From positions 1 to 64,000 of the forward strand of contig JANDLV010000007.1 in assembly GCA_024330185.1 (NCBI GenBank): a stretch of DNA of 64,000 nucleotides, read 5' to 3'. This DNA comes from Candidatus Siliceabacter maunaloa (GTDB taxonomy: Bacteria > Actinomycetota > Thermoleophilia > Solirubrobacterales > Solirubrobacteraceae). The notes beneath the pieces were generated by a model. The model saw only the letters and a list, made by a program, of their open reading frames with translations, had not been told where the DNA came from and made no database searches. Of the stretch, positions 56,563 to 64,000 are shown piece by piece (the first letter of the stretch is position 1; each line of letters opens with the position of its first letter). Both the position numbers and the translations under genes were made by a program.

Positions 56563-57461
56563 AGTTCGGTGCCCCGGTTCAGGAGCCCGTCCCTCAGCCC
56601 GCGCGCGACGATGCCCAGGCTCCGCGGGCTGAACCGCTCGTTGAGGAGGTAACGGCGCGTCTGCTCGGCGACGACGAGGCCGTGGCTGACCCGCTCCTTC
56701 GGCCGGTAGGAGCTCGAACGCAGGAAGAACAGGCCGTTGCGGACCGCATAGTAGAAGCGGTCGCCGCAGTCCCACGGCGCGTGCGGCGTCGGCGACTTGT
56801 GGCACGCGACACTAGAGGGGACGAAGTAGCCGTGGTCGTCGCGCAGGATGCGCGCGGTGTACTCCGTGTCGTCGCTCCACATGAAGTAATGCTTGAGCGG
56901 CAGGCCGTGCTTGGCGATCGCCTCGCGCTTGAACAGAACGGAGGCGAACGTGGCGACGCGCAGCGGCGGCAGTCCTCGCTCCAACCCGGCGGTGAACAGG
57001 TCGATCCCGCCCTCGATCTTGAAGGCCGGGATGTTCTGCGGGTGCATTCCGTTCACGGTCGTGCCGTCGGTCCACAGGACCTTGCTCGCAAGCATCACGG
57101 GCGCGGGGAGGCCGTCGAGCCGGCCGAGGGCATCGAGCAGTCGCTCGAGCGCCGTGGACGTCGGTATGCAGTCGCCATCCATCACCCACACCCAGTCGTA
57201 GCCCCGCTCGAGCCCCCACTTCAGGCCCTCGTGAAATCCGCCGGCGCTGCCCTCGTTGCGCTCGAGAGCCATGAGCTCGGCCTGCGGGAACTCCTCGCGT
57301 ACGAGGTCGGCCGACCCGTCGCTGCTCGCGTTGTCGACGACGAGCAGCGCGTCCGCCCGGCGGGTTTGGGCCTGGATCGCCTGCAGGCACTCGCGCAGCA
57401 GCGGCCGGCGGTCGTGGGTGATGACGACGGCGCAGACGGTGAGTTCGGCGGCAGCGGACAT
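56559..57461 (-). CDS. GT2 glycosyltransferase (galactofuranosyl/rhamnosyl-type)
   Basis: 300 residues. VCAVVITHDRRPLLRECLQAI, LLVVDNASSDGSADLVREEF and RNEGSAGGFHEGLKWGL are followed by WVWVMDGDCIPT, the WxWxxD-type metal site. HYFMWSDDTEYTARILRDD is the catalytic acidic region. This style is shared by GlfT-type and rhamnosyl GT2s. It sits beside the Glf mutase, diverging from it. The ATG at 57461 is preferred over GTG 57467. Confidence 0.86.
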   Translation of the reverse strand: MSAAAELTVCAVVITHDRRPLLRECLQAIQAQTRRADALLVVDNASSDGSADLVREEFPQAELMALERNEGSAGGFHEGLKWGLERGYDWVWVMDGDCIPTSTALERLLDALGRLDGLPAPVMLASKVLWTDGTTVNGMHPQNIPAFKIEGGIDLFTAGLERGLPPLRVATFASVLFKREAIAKHGLPLKHYFMWSDDTEYTARILRDDHGYFVPSSVACHKSPTPHAPWDCGDRFYYAVRNGLFFLRSSSYRPKERVSHGLVVAEQTRRYLLNERFSPRSLGIVARGLRDGLLNRGTEL

Positions 57462-57500
57462 GAGCACCCGATGCTATAGCCACCCCTCGGAAGGCTCCGC

Positions 57501-57506
57501 TAGCAT
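57501..57506 (+). promoter_or_regulatory. -10 element TAGCAT
   Basis: TAGCAT lies 8 nt before the ATG of glf at 57515, fitting leaderless transcription. Confidence 0.45.
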
Positions 57507-57514
57507 CGCCCGCC

Positions 57515-58654
57515 ATGCCCACCGTGCTCATCGTCGGCGCCGGACTGACAGGCTGCACGCTCGCCTACCGCCTGGCTCATCAGGGCGTCGGTTCGGTGCT
57601 GCTCGAGCGCGGCGACGTGCCCGGCGGGCTGATCCGCTCCGAGCACATGGGCGGCGTGCTCTACGAGCCTCACGGCTCGCACATCTTCCACACCGAGGAC
57701 CGGGAGGTGTGGGACCTGGCCAACGCCATGACGCCGTTCAACGACTACCGCCACCGCGTCGACATCAACGTCGAGGGTCGGATCCACAACTGGCCCATCC
57801 TGCTCTCGGACATCGACCGCCAGTCGCGCGGGGACGAGATCAAGGCCGAGCTCGAGGAGCGTCGCGACGTGGACGCCGCGGCACGGGCGGAGGCGTCGAA
57901 CTTCGAGGAGTGGTGCCTGGAGCTGATGGGCCCGATCCTCTACGAGCGCTACATCAAGCCCTACACCGAGAAGCAGTGGGGTCGGCCCGCGAGCACGCTC
58001 TCGGCGCAGTGGGCGCCGCGCCGCGTGTCGGTGCGCTGGGACAACGATCCCTACCTGTTCCCCGATCCCTTCCAGGGCTGGCCGGCGGGCCCCAACGGCT
58101 ACACCGACATCATCGACGGGCTGCTGGACCACGAGCTGATCGCCCTGCGCACCGGCGTCGACGTCACGCTGGACGATCTCGAGGCCCGCGCGCGCGAGGT
58201 CGAGGCCGACAGCATCGTGCTGACGTGCCCGCTCGACGTGTTCGCCGGCGAGCGCTTCGGCCGCCTGGACTGGCGGGGGATCATCGTGCGCAACGTCCAC
58301 ATCCCCCACGTCGAGCACGCCCAAGGCGCGATGGTCGTCAACTACCCCGGCCTGGAGTTCCCCTTCATCCGCATCCACGAGACCAAGCACGCCTCGCGCC
58401 AGCAGTGCGAGGGCACGGTGCTGGGCTTCGAGTTCACCAACGCGCCGACGCGCTACTACCCCATCGAGTTGCCCGAGAACAGGGCGCTCAACGACCGCTA
58501 CCAGGACTTCCTGCGCGGGGAGATCGGCCGCGACCGCGTGCACTTCGCGGGCCGCCTGGCCAACTATCTCTACATCGACATGGACGACTGCATGCGCCAG
58601 GCCCTCGACGCGTCGGTCGAGGTGCTCGACGGCTTGCCCGCGCCGCGCCTCTAG
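57515..58654 (+). CDS. glf: UDP-galactopyranose mutase
   Basis: 379 residues. VLIVGAGLTGCTLAYRLAHQG is the FAD motif. GSHIFHTEDREVWDLANAMTPFNDYRHRV, YIKPYTEKQWGRP, LSAQWAPRRVSVRWDNDPYLFPDPFQGWPAGPNGYTDII and ETKHASRQ are characteristic of UGM. It converts UDP-Galp to UDP-Galf with reduced FAD. The neighbouring GT2 genes (56559, 59919, 60812) have the galactofuranosyl-transferase style, so a galactan module is likely. A -10 TAGCAT precedes the ATG. Confidence 0.95.
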   Translation: MPTVLIVGAGLTGCTLAYRLAHQGVGSVLLERGDVPGGLIRSEHMGGVLYEPHGSHIFHTEDREVWDLANAMTPFNDYRHRVDINVEGRIHNWPILLSDIDRQSRGDEIKAELEERRDVDAAARAEASNFEEWCLELMGPILYERYIKPYTEKQWGRPASTLSAQWAPRRVSVRWDNDPYLFPDPFQGWPAGPNGYTDIIDGLLDHELIALRTGVDVTLDDLEARAREVEADSIVLTCPLDVFAGERFGRLDWRGIIVRNVHIPHVEHAQGAMVVNYPGLEFPFIRIHETKHASRQQCEGTVLGFEFTNAPTRYYPIELPENRALNDRYQDFLRGEIGRDRVHFAGRLANYLYIDMDDCMRQALDASVEVLDGLPAPRL

Positions 58655-58721
58655 CGTGAGCGGACGGTCAGCCGACCAACGGGTCGGCACAGCGCCAGAG
58701 CTCGGGCAGAAACAGCCCCGC

Positions 58722-58727
58722 TAGAAT
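58722..58727 (+). promoter_or_regulatory. -10 element TAGAAT
   Basis: TAGAAT lies 9 nt before the GTG at 58737. It is close to the sigma-70-type consensus and fits the leaderless pattern. Confidence 0.45.
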
Positions 58728-58736
58728 CGAAGCTGC

Positions 58737-59177
58737 GTGTCCCGCGTCCAGATCTTCTCCATTCTGGCCATGGCCCTGCTGTTCGTGCTCGTCTTCGAGC
58801 TCGTGCGCCGCCGGCGGCTCATGGAGCGCTACGCCCTTCTGTGGCTGTTCAGCGCGGCGACGCTGCTCATGCTCGCCGTCTGGCGTGACGCGCTTGAGCT
58901 GTTCGCGAGCGCCGTGGGGATCTTCTACGCGCCGTCAGCGCTGTTCGCCATCGCGCTGGGCTTCATCCTGATGCTGCTTCTGCACTTCTCGCTGGTCATC
59001 TCACGGCTGGCCGATCAGAGCAAGGTCCTGGCCCAGCGGGTGGGGTTGCTCGAACGCGAGATCGACGTCCTGCGCATGGCACGCTCGCTGGACGAGATCG
59101 AGCGCGGCGCCCCGAACGCCGAACGCGTCGGCGATCGCGAGACGGCGACGCTGCCCGCCGGCGATCCGCCTCGCTGA
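58737..59177 (+). CDS. DUF2304 membrane protein
   Basis: 146 residues, start GTG. Three hydrophobic segments (IFSILAMALLFVLVFELV, YALLWLFSAATLLMLAVW, ALFAIALGFILMLLLHFSLVI) precede a coiled-coil-like stretch (LADQSKVLAQRVGLLEREIDVLR) and a disordered tail. The family occurs beside DPM1-type GT2 genes and may anchor or assist them. In this window the DPM1-like gene is at 61902. Confidence 0.85.
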   Translation: MSRVQIFSILAMALLFVLVFELVRRRRLMERYALLWLFSAATLLMLAVWRDALELFASAVGIFYAPSALFAIALGFILMLLLHFSLVISRLADQSKVLAQRVGLLEREIDVLRMARSLDEIERGAPNAERVGDRETATLPAGDPPR

Positions 59178-59187
59178 GGCAGGCGGC

Positions 59188-59922
59188 GTGCCCGAGTCCT
59201 CGGTCAGCGTCTGCGCCGTCGCCCCTGCCGAGGTCCGGCTGGACGCCCAGACCCGCGCGCCCGACGAGACGGTCGAGGTCGGTCACGGTCGCGCCGGGCT
59301 CGCCGAGGCCGTGCGCGCCGCCGCGGCCACGGGAGCGACCTGGCTGTGGCTCGTCGATGGCCGCCTGCGCCCCGACCCCGCGGCCCTGGAGGAGCTGCTT
59401 GCCCCGCTGCCCCACCTCGCCGCGCTGGGCGACCCGGTGCTGTTCGCCGGCAAGGTCGTCGGCGCGGACGGCCGCCTGGACCGCGACACGCCGCCCTGGC
59501 CGCGGCTGCTGGCGCGCGAGCTGGCGATGATCGGCGCCGACCATCGTCTCGCCGCCCTGCGCGCGGCGCGCCACGGCTCGCTGCTGGTGCACCGCCGGGC
59601 GGTCGAGCAGCACGGCCGCCCGCGCCCGGAGTTCGCGGGCGCCGGCGACGACCTCGAGTGGACCGGGCGCGTGCTGCGCGATGAGCCCGGCTATCTGGCC
59701 CCGCGCAGCGTCGCGGTGCGCGAGCGCGACGGGGAACCCGATCCGCTGGCCTTCGCCGCCAATCGCGTGCGTATCCTGCGCGGCGACGGCTGGCGCGGCC
59801 AGGAGAAAGCGTGGTTCGGGTTCCTGTTCGCCCAGGATCTGACCCAGCGGCTCTCGGCGCACCCGAGCGAGGCGCCCGGCCTGGTGCGCGCGCTGGGGCG
59901 GGGCATGCGCGGGGCTGCCTAG
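59188..59922 (+). CDS. Degenerate GT2-like protein
   Basis: 244 residues, start GTG. It aligns with its GT2 neighbours in ATWLWLVDGRLRPDPAALEELLAPL (where they have WIWLMDDD), DPVLFAGKVV and DDLEWTGRVLRDEPGYLAPRSVAV. The N-terminal nucleotide-binding motif (TYNR ... VVDNASTDG) is missing, and the DXD is replaced by VDGRL. The catalytic DDLEWTGR region remains. It could be inactive, or a helper. It sits 11 nt after the DUF2304 gene and shares a CTAG stop with the next, opposite gene. Confidence 0.65.
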   Translation: MPESSVSVCAVAPAEVRLDAQTRAPDETVEVGHGRAGLAEAVRAAAATGATWLWLVDGRLRPDPAALEELLAPLPHLAALGDPVLFAGKVVGADGRLDRDTPPWPRLLARELAMIGADHRLAALRAARHGSLLVHRRAVEQHGRPRPEFAGAGDDLEWTGRVLRDEPGYLAPRSVAVRERDGEPDPLAFAANRVRILRGDGWRGQEKAWFGFLFAQDLTQRLSAHPSEAPGLVRALGRGMRGAA

Positions 59923-60788
59923 GCGATCCTCGGCGCCGGCCTGGCGCCGTCGCGCAGCCCCCGTGCCACGGTGGCGACGCTCTCGCGGCTGAAGCGGTTG
60001 TTGTGCAGGTAGGCGTTCGTCGTGAAGCCCAGGAACCAGAGCACGGAGAGCTTCTCGCGCTTGGACCAGGCCTGGCCGCGCAGCATGTAGAGGCTGTTGC
60101 GCACGTGGTAGTAGAAGCGCCCGCCGGTGTCGGTCACCGCGGTGTAGGCGGTCTTGGTCTTGTGCAGCACCACGCTGTCGGGCACCAGGTAGCCCGCCCG
60201 GTGGCGGGTGATGCGCGCCGTGTACTCGAGGTCGTCACTCCAGATGAAGAAGTGCTTGTGGGGTAGGCCGTGGTCGTCGATCGCGCTGCGGTGAACGAGC
60301 AGGGATACGAACGTCGCGGCGCGCATCGGCAGCACGCCCTGCTCGCAGCTGGCCACGAAGAGCTCCGGGTCGTCGCGGCGAAAACCCGGATGGTTCATGG
60401 GGTGCAGAGAGCCATCCGTCCACACCACCTTGCTGGCCAGCAGCGCGGGGGAGGGGAGGCCGTCCATCGCGGCGGGCGCGCGCAGGAGCTGCGCCAGCGC
60501 GTCGGGGGCCGGGATGGTGTCGTCGTCCATCAGCCAGATCCACTCCGCGCCGGAGGCATGAGCGGCCTTCAACCCCTCGTGGAAGCCGCCCGCGCCGCCC
60601 TGGTTCTCGCGCATCGCGAGCAGCTCCGCCTCGGGGTGCTCGTCACGGACGAGATCGGCGGTGCCGTCGGTGCTCGCGTTGTCGACGACGATGATCCGAT
60701 CGGGGGCGTGCGTCTGCGCGCCGAGCGCGGCCAGGCACTCCTGCAGCAGCACCTTGCGGTTGTACGTGACGACGATCGCGAAAACCAC
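59919..60788 (-). CDS. GT2 glycosyltransferase (galactofuranosyl/rhamnosyl-type)
   Basis: 289 residues. VFAIVVTYNRKVLLQECLAAL, IIVVDNASTDGTADLVRDEH, NQGGAGGFHEGLKAA, WIWLMDDDTIPAP (metal site) and HFFIWSDDLEYTARI form a complete GT2 of the GlfT-like style. The GTG at 60788 lies 6 nt from a TACGTT -10. It is closely related in layout to the proteins at 56559 and 60812. Confidence 0.87.
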   Translation of the reverse strand: MVFAIVVTYNRKVLLQECLAALGAQTHAPDRIIVVDNASTDGTADLVRDEHPEAELLAMRENQGGAGGFHEGLKAAHASGAEWIWLMDDDTIPAPDALAQLLRAPAAMDGLPSPALLASKVVWTDGSLHPMNHPGFRRDDPELFVASCEQGVLPMRAATFVSLLVHRSAIDDHGLPHKHFFIWSDDLEYTARITRHRAGYLVPDSVVLHKTKTAYTAVTDTGGRFYYHVRNSLYMLRGQAWSKREKLSVLWFLGFTTNAYLHNNRFSRESVATVARGLRDGARPAPRIA

Positions 60789-60794
60789 GCGGCT

Positions 60795-60800
60795 AACGTA
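60795..60800 (-). promoter_or_regulatory. -10 element TACGTT
   Basis: Minus-strand TACGTT ends 6 nt before GTG 60788 and helps to fix that start. Confidence 0.4.
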
Positions 60801-60811
60801 CCGGGATCGCC

Positions 60812-61822
60812 ATGACCGGCCACCTGCCCGCCCGCGAGACGGCGGCGCGGACACGGGTCTGCGCCGCCGTGGTGACCTACAACCGCCGGGAGCTGCTGGT
60901 CGAGTGCCTCGACGCGCTGCTGGCCCAGACGCACTCGCTGCAGAGCATCGTGGTGGTGGACAATGCCTCGACCGACGGCACCACCGAGCTGCTGCGCGAG
61001 CGCGGCATGCTCGACCGCGACGACGTGCGCCACCTGCGCCTGGAGGACAACCGCGGCGGAGCGGGAGGCTTCGCTGCGGCCGTGGCGGCCACCCGGGCCC
61101 GGGACTGCGACTGGATCTGGCTCATGGACGACGACGCAGAGCCGGCGCTCGATGCGCTGGAGCGCCTGCTTCAGGCGCCGCCGGCCGCGGAGTCGCGAAC
61201 GGTCGCGGTGTGTCCCAAGGTCGTCTACGCGGCGGGGGGCATCGACGCCAACCAGCGCGGCCACTTCCGTCGTCGCCTGCGCCCCCTGCCCGCCGGCGAG
61301 TACCGCGACGGCCACCACCCCGCGTTGGGGTTCCTGTCCTTCGTGGGCGCGCTGATCCGCACCTCGGCCGCGCGCGCCGCCGACCTTCCGCGTGCGGACT
61401 TCTTCGTCTGGGGCGACGACGTGGAGTACTCGTTCCGTCTGCGGCGCCTGGGCGACCTGCGCCTGGTCAACGAGAGCGTGATGGTGCACAAGCGCGTCAC
61501 CCACTCCTACGAGAACCGCCGCTCGCGCTTCTGGAACGCCGTCCTGCCCGCGCAGTTCTGGCCCACGCCGCTCGAGCGCTTCTGGCAGAACCTCTGCGGC
61601 CTGCGCAACTACCTGTGGACCAAGCGCGAGTACGAGGGGCAGGGCACCCTGTCAGCCGCCGGCACGACCGCACAGTTCATGATCAAGGCGCTGCTCTACG
61701 ACGAGCAGCCGCTGCGTCGCCTGCCGTGGATCGTGCGCTTCGCGCGCCAGGGCCGGCGCGGCGAGTTCCACACCATCCCGCCCGCGCGTTGGGTGGAGAT
61801 GGTGCGCGCGGGCGACGTGTGA
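60812..61822 (+). CDS. GT2 glycosyltransferase (galactofuranosyl/rhamnosyl-type)
   Basis: 336 residues. VCAAVVTYNRRELLVECLDALL, IVVVDNASTDGTTELLRERG, NRGGAGGFAAAVAATRA, WIWLMDDDAEPALDALE and FFVWGDDVEYSFRLRRLG are the full GT2 set. The C-terminal region (LRNYLWTKREYEGQGTLSAAG) is typical of the same group. It diverges from the 59919 gene by a 23-bp gap. Confidence 0.87.
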   Translation: MTGHLPARETAARTRVCAAVVTYNRRELLVECLDALLAQTHSLQSIVVVDNASTDGTTELLRERGMLDRDDVRHLRLEDNRGGAGGFAAAVAATRARDCDWIWLMDDDAEPALDALERLLQAPPAAESRTVAVCPKVVYAAGGIDANQRGHFRRRLRPLPAGEYRDGHHPALGFLSFVGALIRTSAARAADLPRADFFVWGDDVEYSFRLRRLGDLRLVNESVMVHKRVTHSYENRRSRFWNAVLPAQFWPTPLERFWQNLCGLRNYLWTKREYEGQGTLSAAGTTAQFMIKALLYDEQPLRRLPWIVRFARQGRRGEFHTIPPARWVEMVRAGDV

Positions 61823-61901
61823 GGCGCCGGATCCGGTCGGGTAGCCTCGACGGCGGCCGCTCTGAAGCGCAGCTTTTCCCTGCCGGCTGCGTTCTAGCCC
61901 C

Positions 61902-62663
61902 GTGATCATGCCCGGCAAGCTCGCCATCGTCCCCGCCTACAACGAGGAAGCCAGCGTCGGCTTCGTCGTGGACGAACTGCACGCGCACGCCCCGGACTTC
62001 GACGTCCTGGTCGTGGACGACGGCTCGACCGACGCGACGAGCCGCGCCGCGCGCGATGCCGGAGCGGCGGTGCTGCGGATGCCGTTCAACCTGGGTATCG
62101 GGGGTACCGTTCAGGCCGGCTACCAGTACGCGCTCGAGCGCGACTACGACGTGGCGGTGCAGGTCGACGGCGATGGCCAGCACGAGGCCGGTGAGGTCTT
62201 CACGCTGCTGGAGCACCTGCGCTCCAACCCCGACGTGGACATGGTCACGGGCTCGCGCTTCCTGAGCATCGACGAGGACTCCCACCGCAGCACGCGCTCG
62301 CGCCGCCTGGGCATCGCCATCTTCTCCCGGGTCCTCTCCCTGGTCACCGGCCAGGCGGTCACCGATCCCACGTCGGGCTTTCGCATGACCAACCGCCGCG
62401 GCATCGCCCTCTTCGCGCGCGACTATCCCCACGACTACCCCGAGGTCGAGGCGGTGCTCATGATCCACGCCCACCGGCTGCGTAGCGCCGAGGTGCCGGT
62501 AAGCATGCGCCCGCGCACGACCGGGGTCTCCTCGATCAACGCCTCACGGTCGGTCTACTACATGATCAAGGTGCTTCTGGCCGTCCTCGTCGGCCTGTGC
62601 CGCGCCCGGCCGGTGGTCGAGCCGGGCGACCGCTCGCCGGTGGTCGCCGAGTCATCGATCTAG
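61902..62663 (+). CDS. GT2 polyprenyl-phosphate mannosyltransferase-like (DPM1-type)
   Basis: 253 residues. KLAIVPAYNEEASVGFVVDEL, VLVVDDGSTDATSRAARDAG, FNLGIGGTVQAGYQYALERDYDVAVQVDGDGQHEAGEV and DPTSGFRMTNRRGI form the DPM1-like core. The short C-terminal hydrophobic stretch (YYMIKVLLAVLVGL) is followed by a disordered tail. GTG 61902 or ATG 61908 are possible starts. The TAG stop (62661-62663) is formed at the left end of the palindromic element at 62660. DUF2304 proteins usually accompany this type, and one lies at 58737. Confidence 0.88.
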   Translation: MIMPGKLAIVPAYNEEASVGFVVDELHAHAPDFDVLVVDDGSTDATSRAARDAGAAVLRMPFNLGIGGTVQAGYQYALERDYDVAVQVDGDGQHEAGEVFTLLEHLRSNPDVDMVTGSRFLSIDEDSHRSTRSRRLGIAIFSRVLSLVTGQAVTDPTSGFRMTNRRGIALFARDYPHDYPEVEAVLMIHAHRLRSAEVPVSMRPRTTGVSSINASRSVYYMIKVLLAVLVGLCRARPVVEPGDRSPVVAESSI

Positions 62664-62827
62664 TGGTCGCCCCCGCAAATACGTCCCGTTCCGGCGGCCG
62701 CCGATCACCGCCTGGAGCCACCCGGCGACCGGTCATGTGCCAGAGGCACACTCCCGGATCACCGTGCGGCCCCAGCCGGCGCCGGCGACCCCCGGCGACG
62801 GAACGTATTTCCGTGGACAACCACTAG
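62660..62827. mobile_element. Palindromic MITE-like element, 168 bp (CTAGTGGT ends)
   Basis: Left end CTAGTGGTCGCCCCCGCAAA; right end, on the other strand, CTAGTGGTTGTCCACGGAAA. Further inverted similarity runs inward. TA within CTAG at both ends fits an IS630-type target duplication. It has the same length and ends as the element at 33210-33377. No coding capacity for a transposase. It lies exactly between two GT genes and supplies the stop of the first. Its last base is the first of a GTG that is the best start for the second. Confidence 0.8.
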
Positions 62828-63912
62828 TGGCCGCCCATGGTGCGCCGACCCCGCGGGCGGCCGGCGGGGCGCTCGCCGCGAGCCCTCCGCGGGTCAGCGT
62901 CACCGCGGTGATCGTCACCTACCGCGAGGTCGAGCTCACCCTCGAGGCGGTGGCGAGCCTCAAGGCGCAGTCGATGGCCGTGGACCAGATCGTCGTGGTC
63001 GACAACGACCCCGACCACTCGGTGCGCGAGCCGATGGAGGCCGCCCACCCCGAGGTGCGCCTGCTCAACGAGGACAACATCGGCTACGCGCCCGCATGCA
63101 ACCGCGGGGCGGCGGTGAGCACGGGGGAGTGGCTGTTCTTCCTCAACCCCGACGCCGCGGCGGCGCCGGACTGCCTGCAGCGGCTGCTCGCCGTGGCCGA
63201 CGAGCACCCCGGCGCGGGCATCGTCACCCCGCAGATCCTGTTCCCCGACGGCAAGACGATCAACGCCGGTGAGAACCAGCTCCACCTCACGGGCATCGCC
63301 TGGTGCGGGCGCTACGAGGAGCCCGCCGAGGACGCGCCGCCGCGCCCGGTGCTCATCACGACGGGGGCGGCGATGCTCGTGCGCAGCTCCCTGTACCGCC
63401 GGCTCGACGGCTACTGCGAGGAGTTCTTCCTGTTCTACGAGGACCCAGACATCTGCTGGCGCGCCTGGGTGGTGGGCAGCGAGGTCTGGTACGTACCCCG
63501 CGCCACGGTGCTCCACCACTACAGCTGGGGGGCCAGCGGGCGCAAGTGGTTCTTCCTCGAGCGCCACCGCGCGCTGTCCGTGCTGACCAACTTCCGCTGG
63601 TCGACCCTGGTGGTGCTGGCACCGCTGCTGCTGGCCACGGAGGCGGCGCTGCTCGCGGTGGCCACCCGGGAGGGCTGGCACGCCGAGAAGCTGCGCGCGT
63701 ACGCCTCGGTGTGGGCGATGCGGGGCTGGATGCGCACGCGTCGCCGCCGGCTGGGCGCGCTGCGCCGCCGCCCGGATGCGGAGCTGATCGGCCGCTTTCG
63801 CACGACCGTCGACAGCCCCCAGATCGCCAGCCCGGTGGCGCGACGCGTCGCCCCGCTGCTGCGGGCCTACGGGACGGTGGCGGTCGCCCTCGTGCGAGCC
63901 ATCGGCCGCTGA
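62827..63912 (+). CDS. GT2 rhamnosyltransferase-like
   Basis: 361 residues from GTG 62827. VSVTAVIVTYREVELTLEAVASL, IVVVDNDPDHSVREPMEAAHPEVRLLNEDNIGYAPACNRGAAV, FFLNPDAAAAPDCLQRL and YCEEFFLFYEDPDICWRAWVVG match the wbbL-like rhamnosyltransferase GT2 set (IDGR-like metal site replaced by NPDA). A C-terminal hydrophobic stretch (VVLAPLLLATEAALLAVA) may bind the membrane. An earlier ATG at 62737 lies inside the palindromic element and would add 30 residues of element sequence, so GTG 62827 is preferred. Confidence 0.87.
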   Translation: MAAHGAPTPRAAGGALAASPPRVSVTAVIVTYREVELTLEAVASLKAQSMAVDQIVVVDNDPDHSVREPMEAAHPEVRLLNEDNIGYAPACNRGAAVSTGEWLFFLNPDAAAAPDCLQRLLAVADEHPGAGIVTPQILFPDGKTINAGENQLHLTGIAWCGRYEEPAEDAPPRPVLITTGAAMLVRSSLYRRLDGYCEEFFLFYEDPDICWRAWVVGSEVWYVPRATVLHHYSWGASGRKWFFLERHRALSVLTNFRWSTLVVLAPLLLATEAALLAVATREGWHAEKLRAYASVWAMRGWMRTRRRRLGALRRRPDAELIGRFRTTVDSPQIASPVARRVAPLLRAYGTVAVALVRAIGR

Positions 63913-64000
63913 GAGGCTGGGGCTACAGTGGGAGACGGTGCTGCGGCACGGCTGACCTGCGCGCGACGTCGGCCACCCGCGGGCGTTCCAACGGTCGCCT
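63913..64000. other. No gene seen at right edge
   Basis: 88 bases without a credible ORF or RNA. A TACAGT hexamer near 63925 could be a -10 of a gene beyond the window, but nothing supports it. Confidence 0.3.

Noticed and set aside
62737-62826. ATG at 62737 as the start of the last GT.
   Set aside because: It lies inside the palindromic element and adds 30 residues unlike any GT2; GTG 62827 is preferred, though the ATG start is not excluded.
1-64000. Search by eye for tRNA, rRNA, riboswitch and full-length transposase.
   Set aside because: None could be supported; no CCA-ended cloverleaf, 16S/23S motif or DDE transposase reading frame was seen.

Overview
The window looks like a chromosomal surface-polysaccharide locus of a very high-GC actinobacterium, most likely from the Thermoleophilia (Solirubrobacterales-like). 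The basis is the G+C-rich codon use, frequent GTG starts, promoter -10 hexamers lying only 6-12 nt before start codons (leaderless style), and a secreted protein (12919-13548) resembling one I associate with that lineage. This placement is from memory and was not searched. No rRNA, tRNA or CRISPR array was seen.

Layout. 1-9041: glycosyltransferases (GTs), methyltransferases and an LPG-synthase-like membrane protein, with a decayed membrane GT and a 168-bp palindromic miniature element at the left edge. 9097-18866: a secreted glycoside hydrolase, a Wzy/O-antigen-ligase-like polymerase with TPR-like tail, a lineage-type secreted protein and several GTs, one of them a two-domain fusion. 19028-31777: nucleotide-sugar enzymes. 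These are an Rmd-like reductase beside GDP-mannose 4,6-dehydratase (Gmd), an epimerase, a UDP-sugar dehydrogenase, a WecG/TagA GT, a GalE-like epimerase, an RfbG-like dehydratase, a Gfo/Idh oxidoreductase, a UDP-GlcNAc 2-epimerase and a DegT aminotransferase. 31852-33213 is a Wzx-type flippase. 35367-40001 is an accessory island: a DUF4143 ATPase, a MazF/ribbon-helix-helix toxin-antitoxin pair and a Phd/VapC pair. 40095-43778: a membrane GT2 and a very large membrane protein. 43870-50215: a tight operon of a Wzm/Wzt ABC exporter plus four GTs. 52332-56562: a UDP-L-FucNAc-type operon and a GT. 56559-63912: a galactofuranose-type module (Glf mutase and several GT2 enzymes).

Working model (inference): the sugar enzymes would supply GDP-D-rhamnose, UDP-FucNAc, UDP-Galf, a CDP-deoxysugar and possibly a UDP-ManNAc-uronate type donor. 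The GTs build lipid-linked glycans, which leave by a flippase/polymerase route, an ABC route, or both.

The most striking item is an intein of 339 residues, with both splicing motifs and a LAGLIDADG-type endonuclease, inserted in Gmd exactly inside its conserved NHE-SPRRG motif. An intein-free homologous motif lies in the adjacent Rmd-like gene. Second are three 168-bp palindromic MITE-like elements. Two clearly share CTAGTGGT ends and sit at CTAG stop codons, so they insert at gene ends and supply stop (and perhaps start) codons. Third is the toxin-antitoxin/ATPase island with repeat-rich operators inside the glycan locus.
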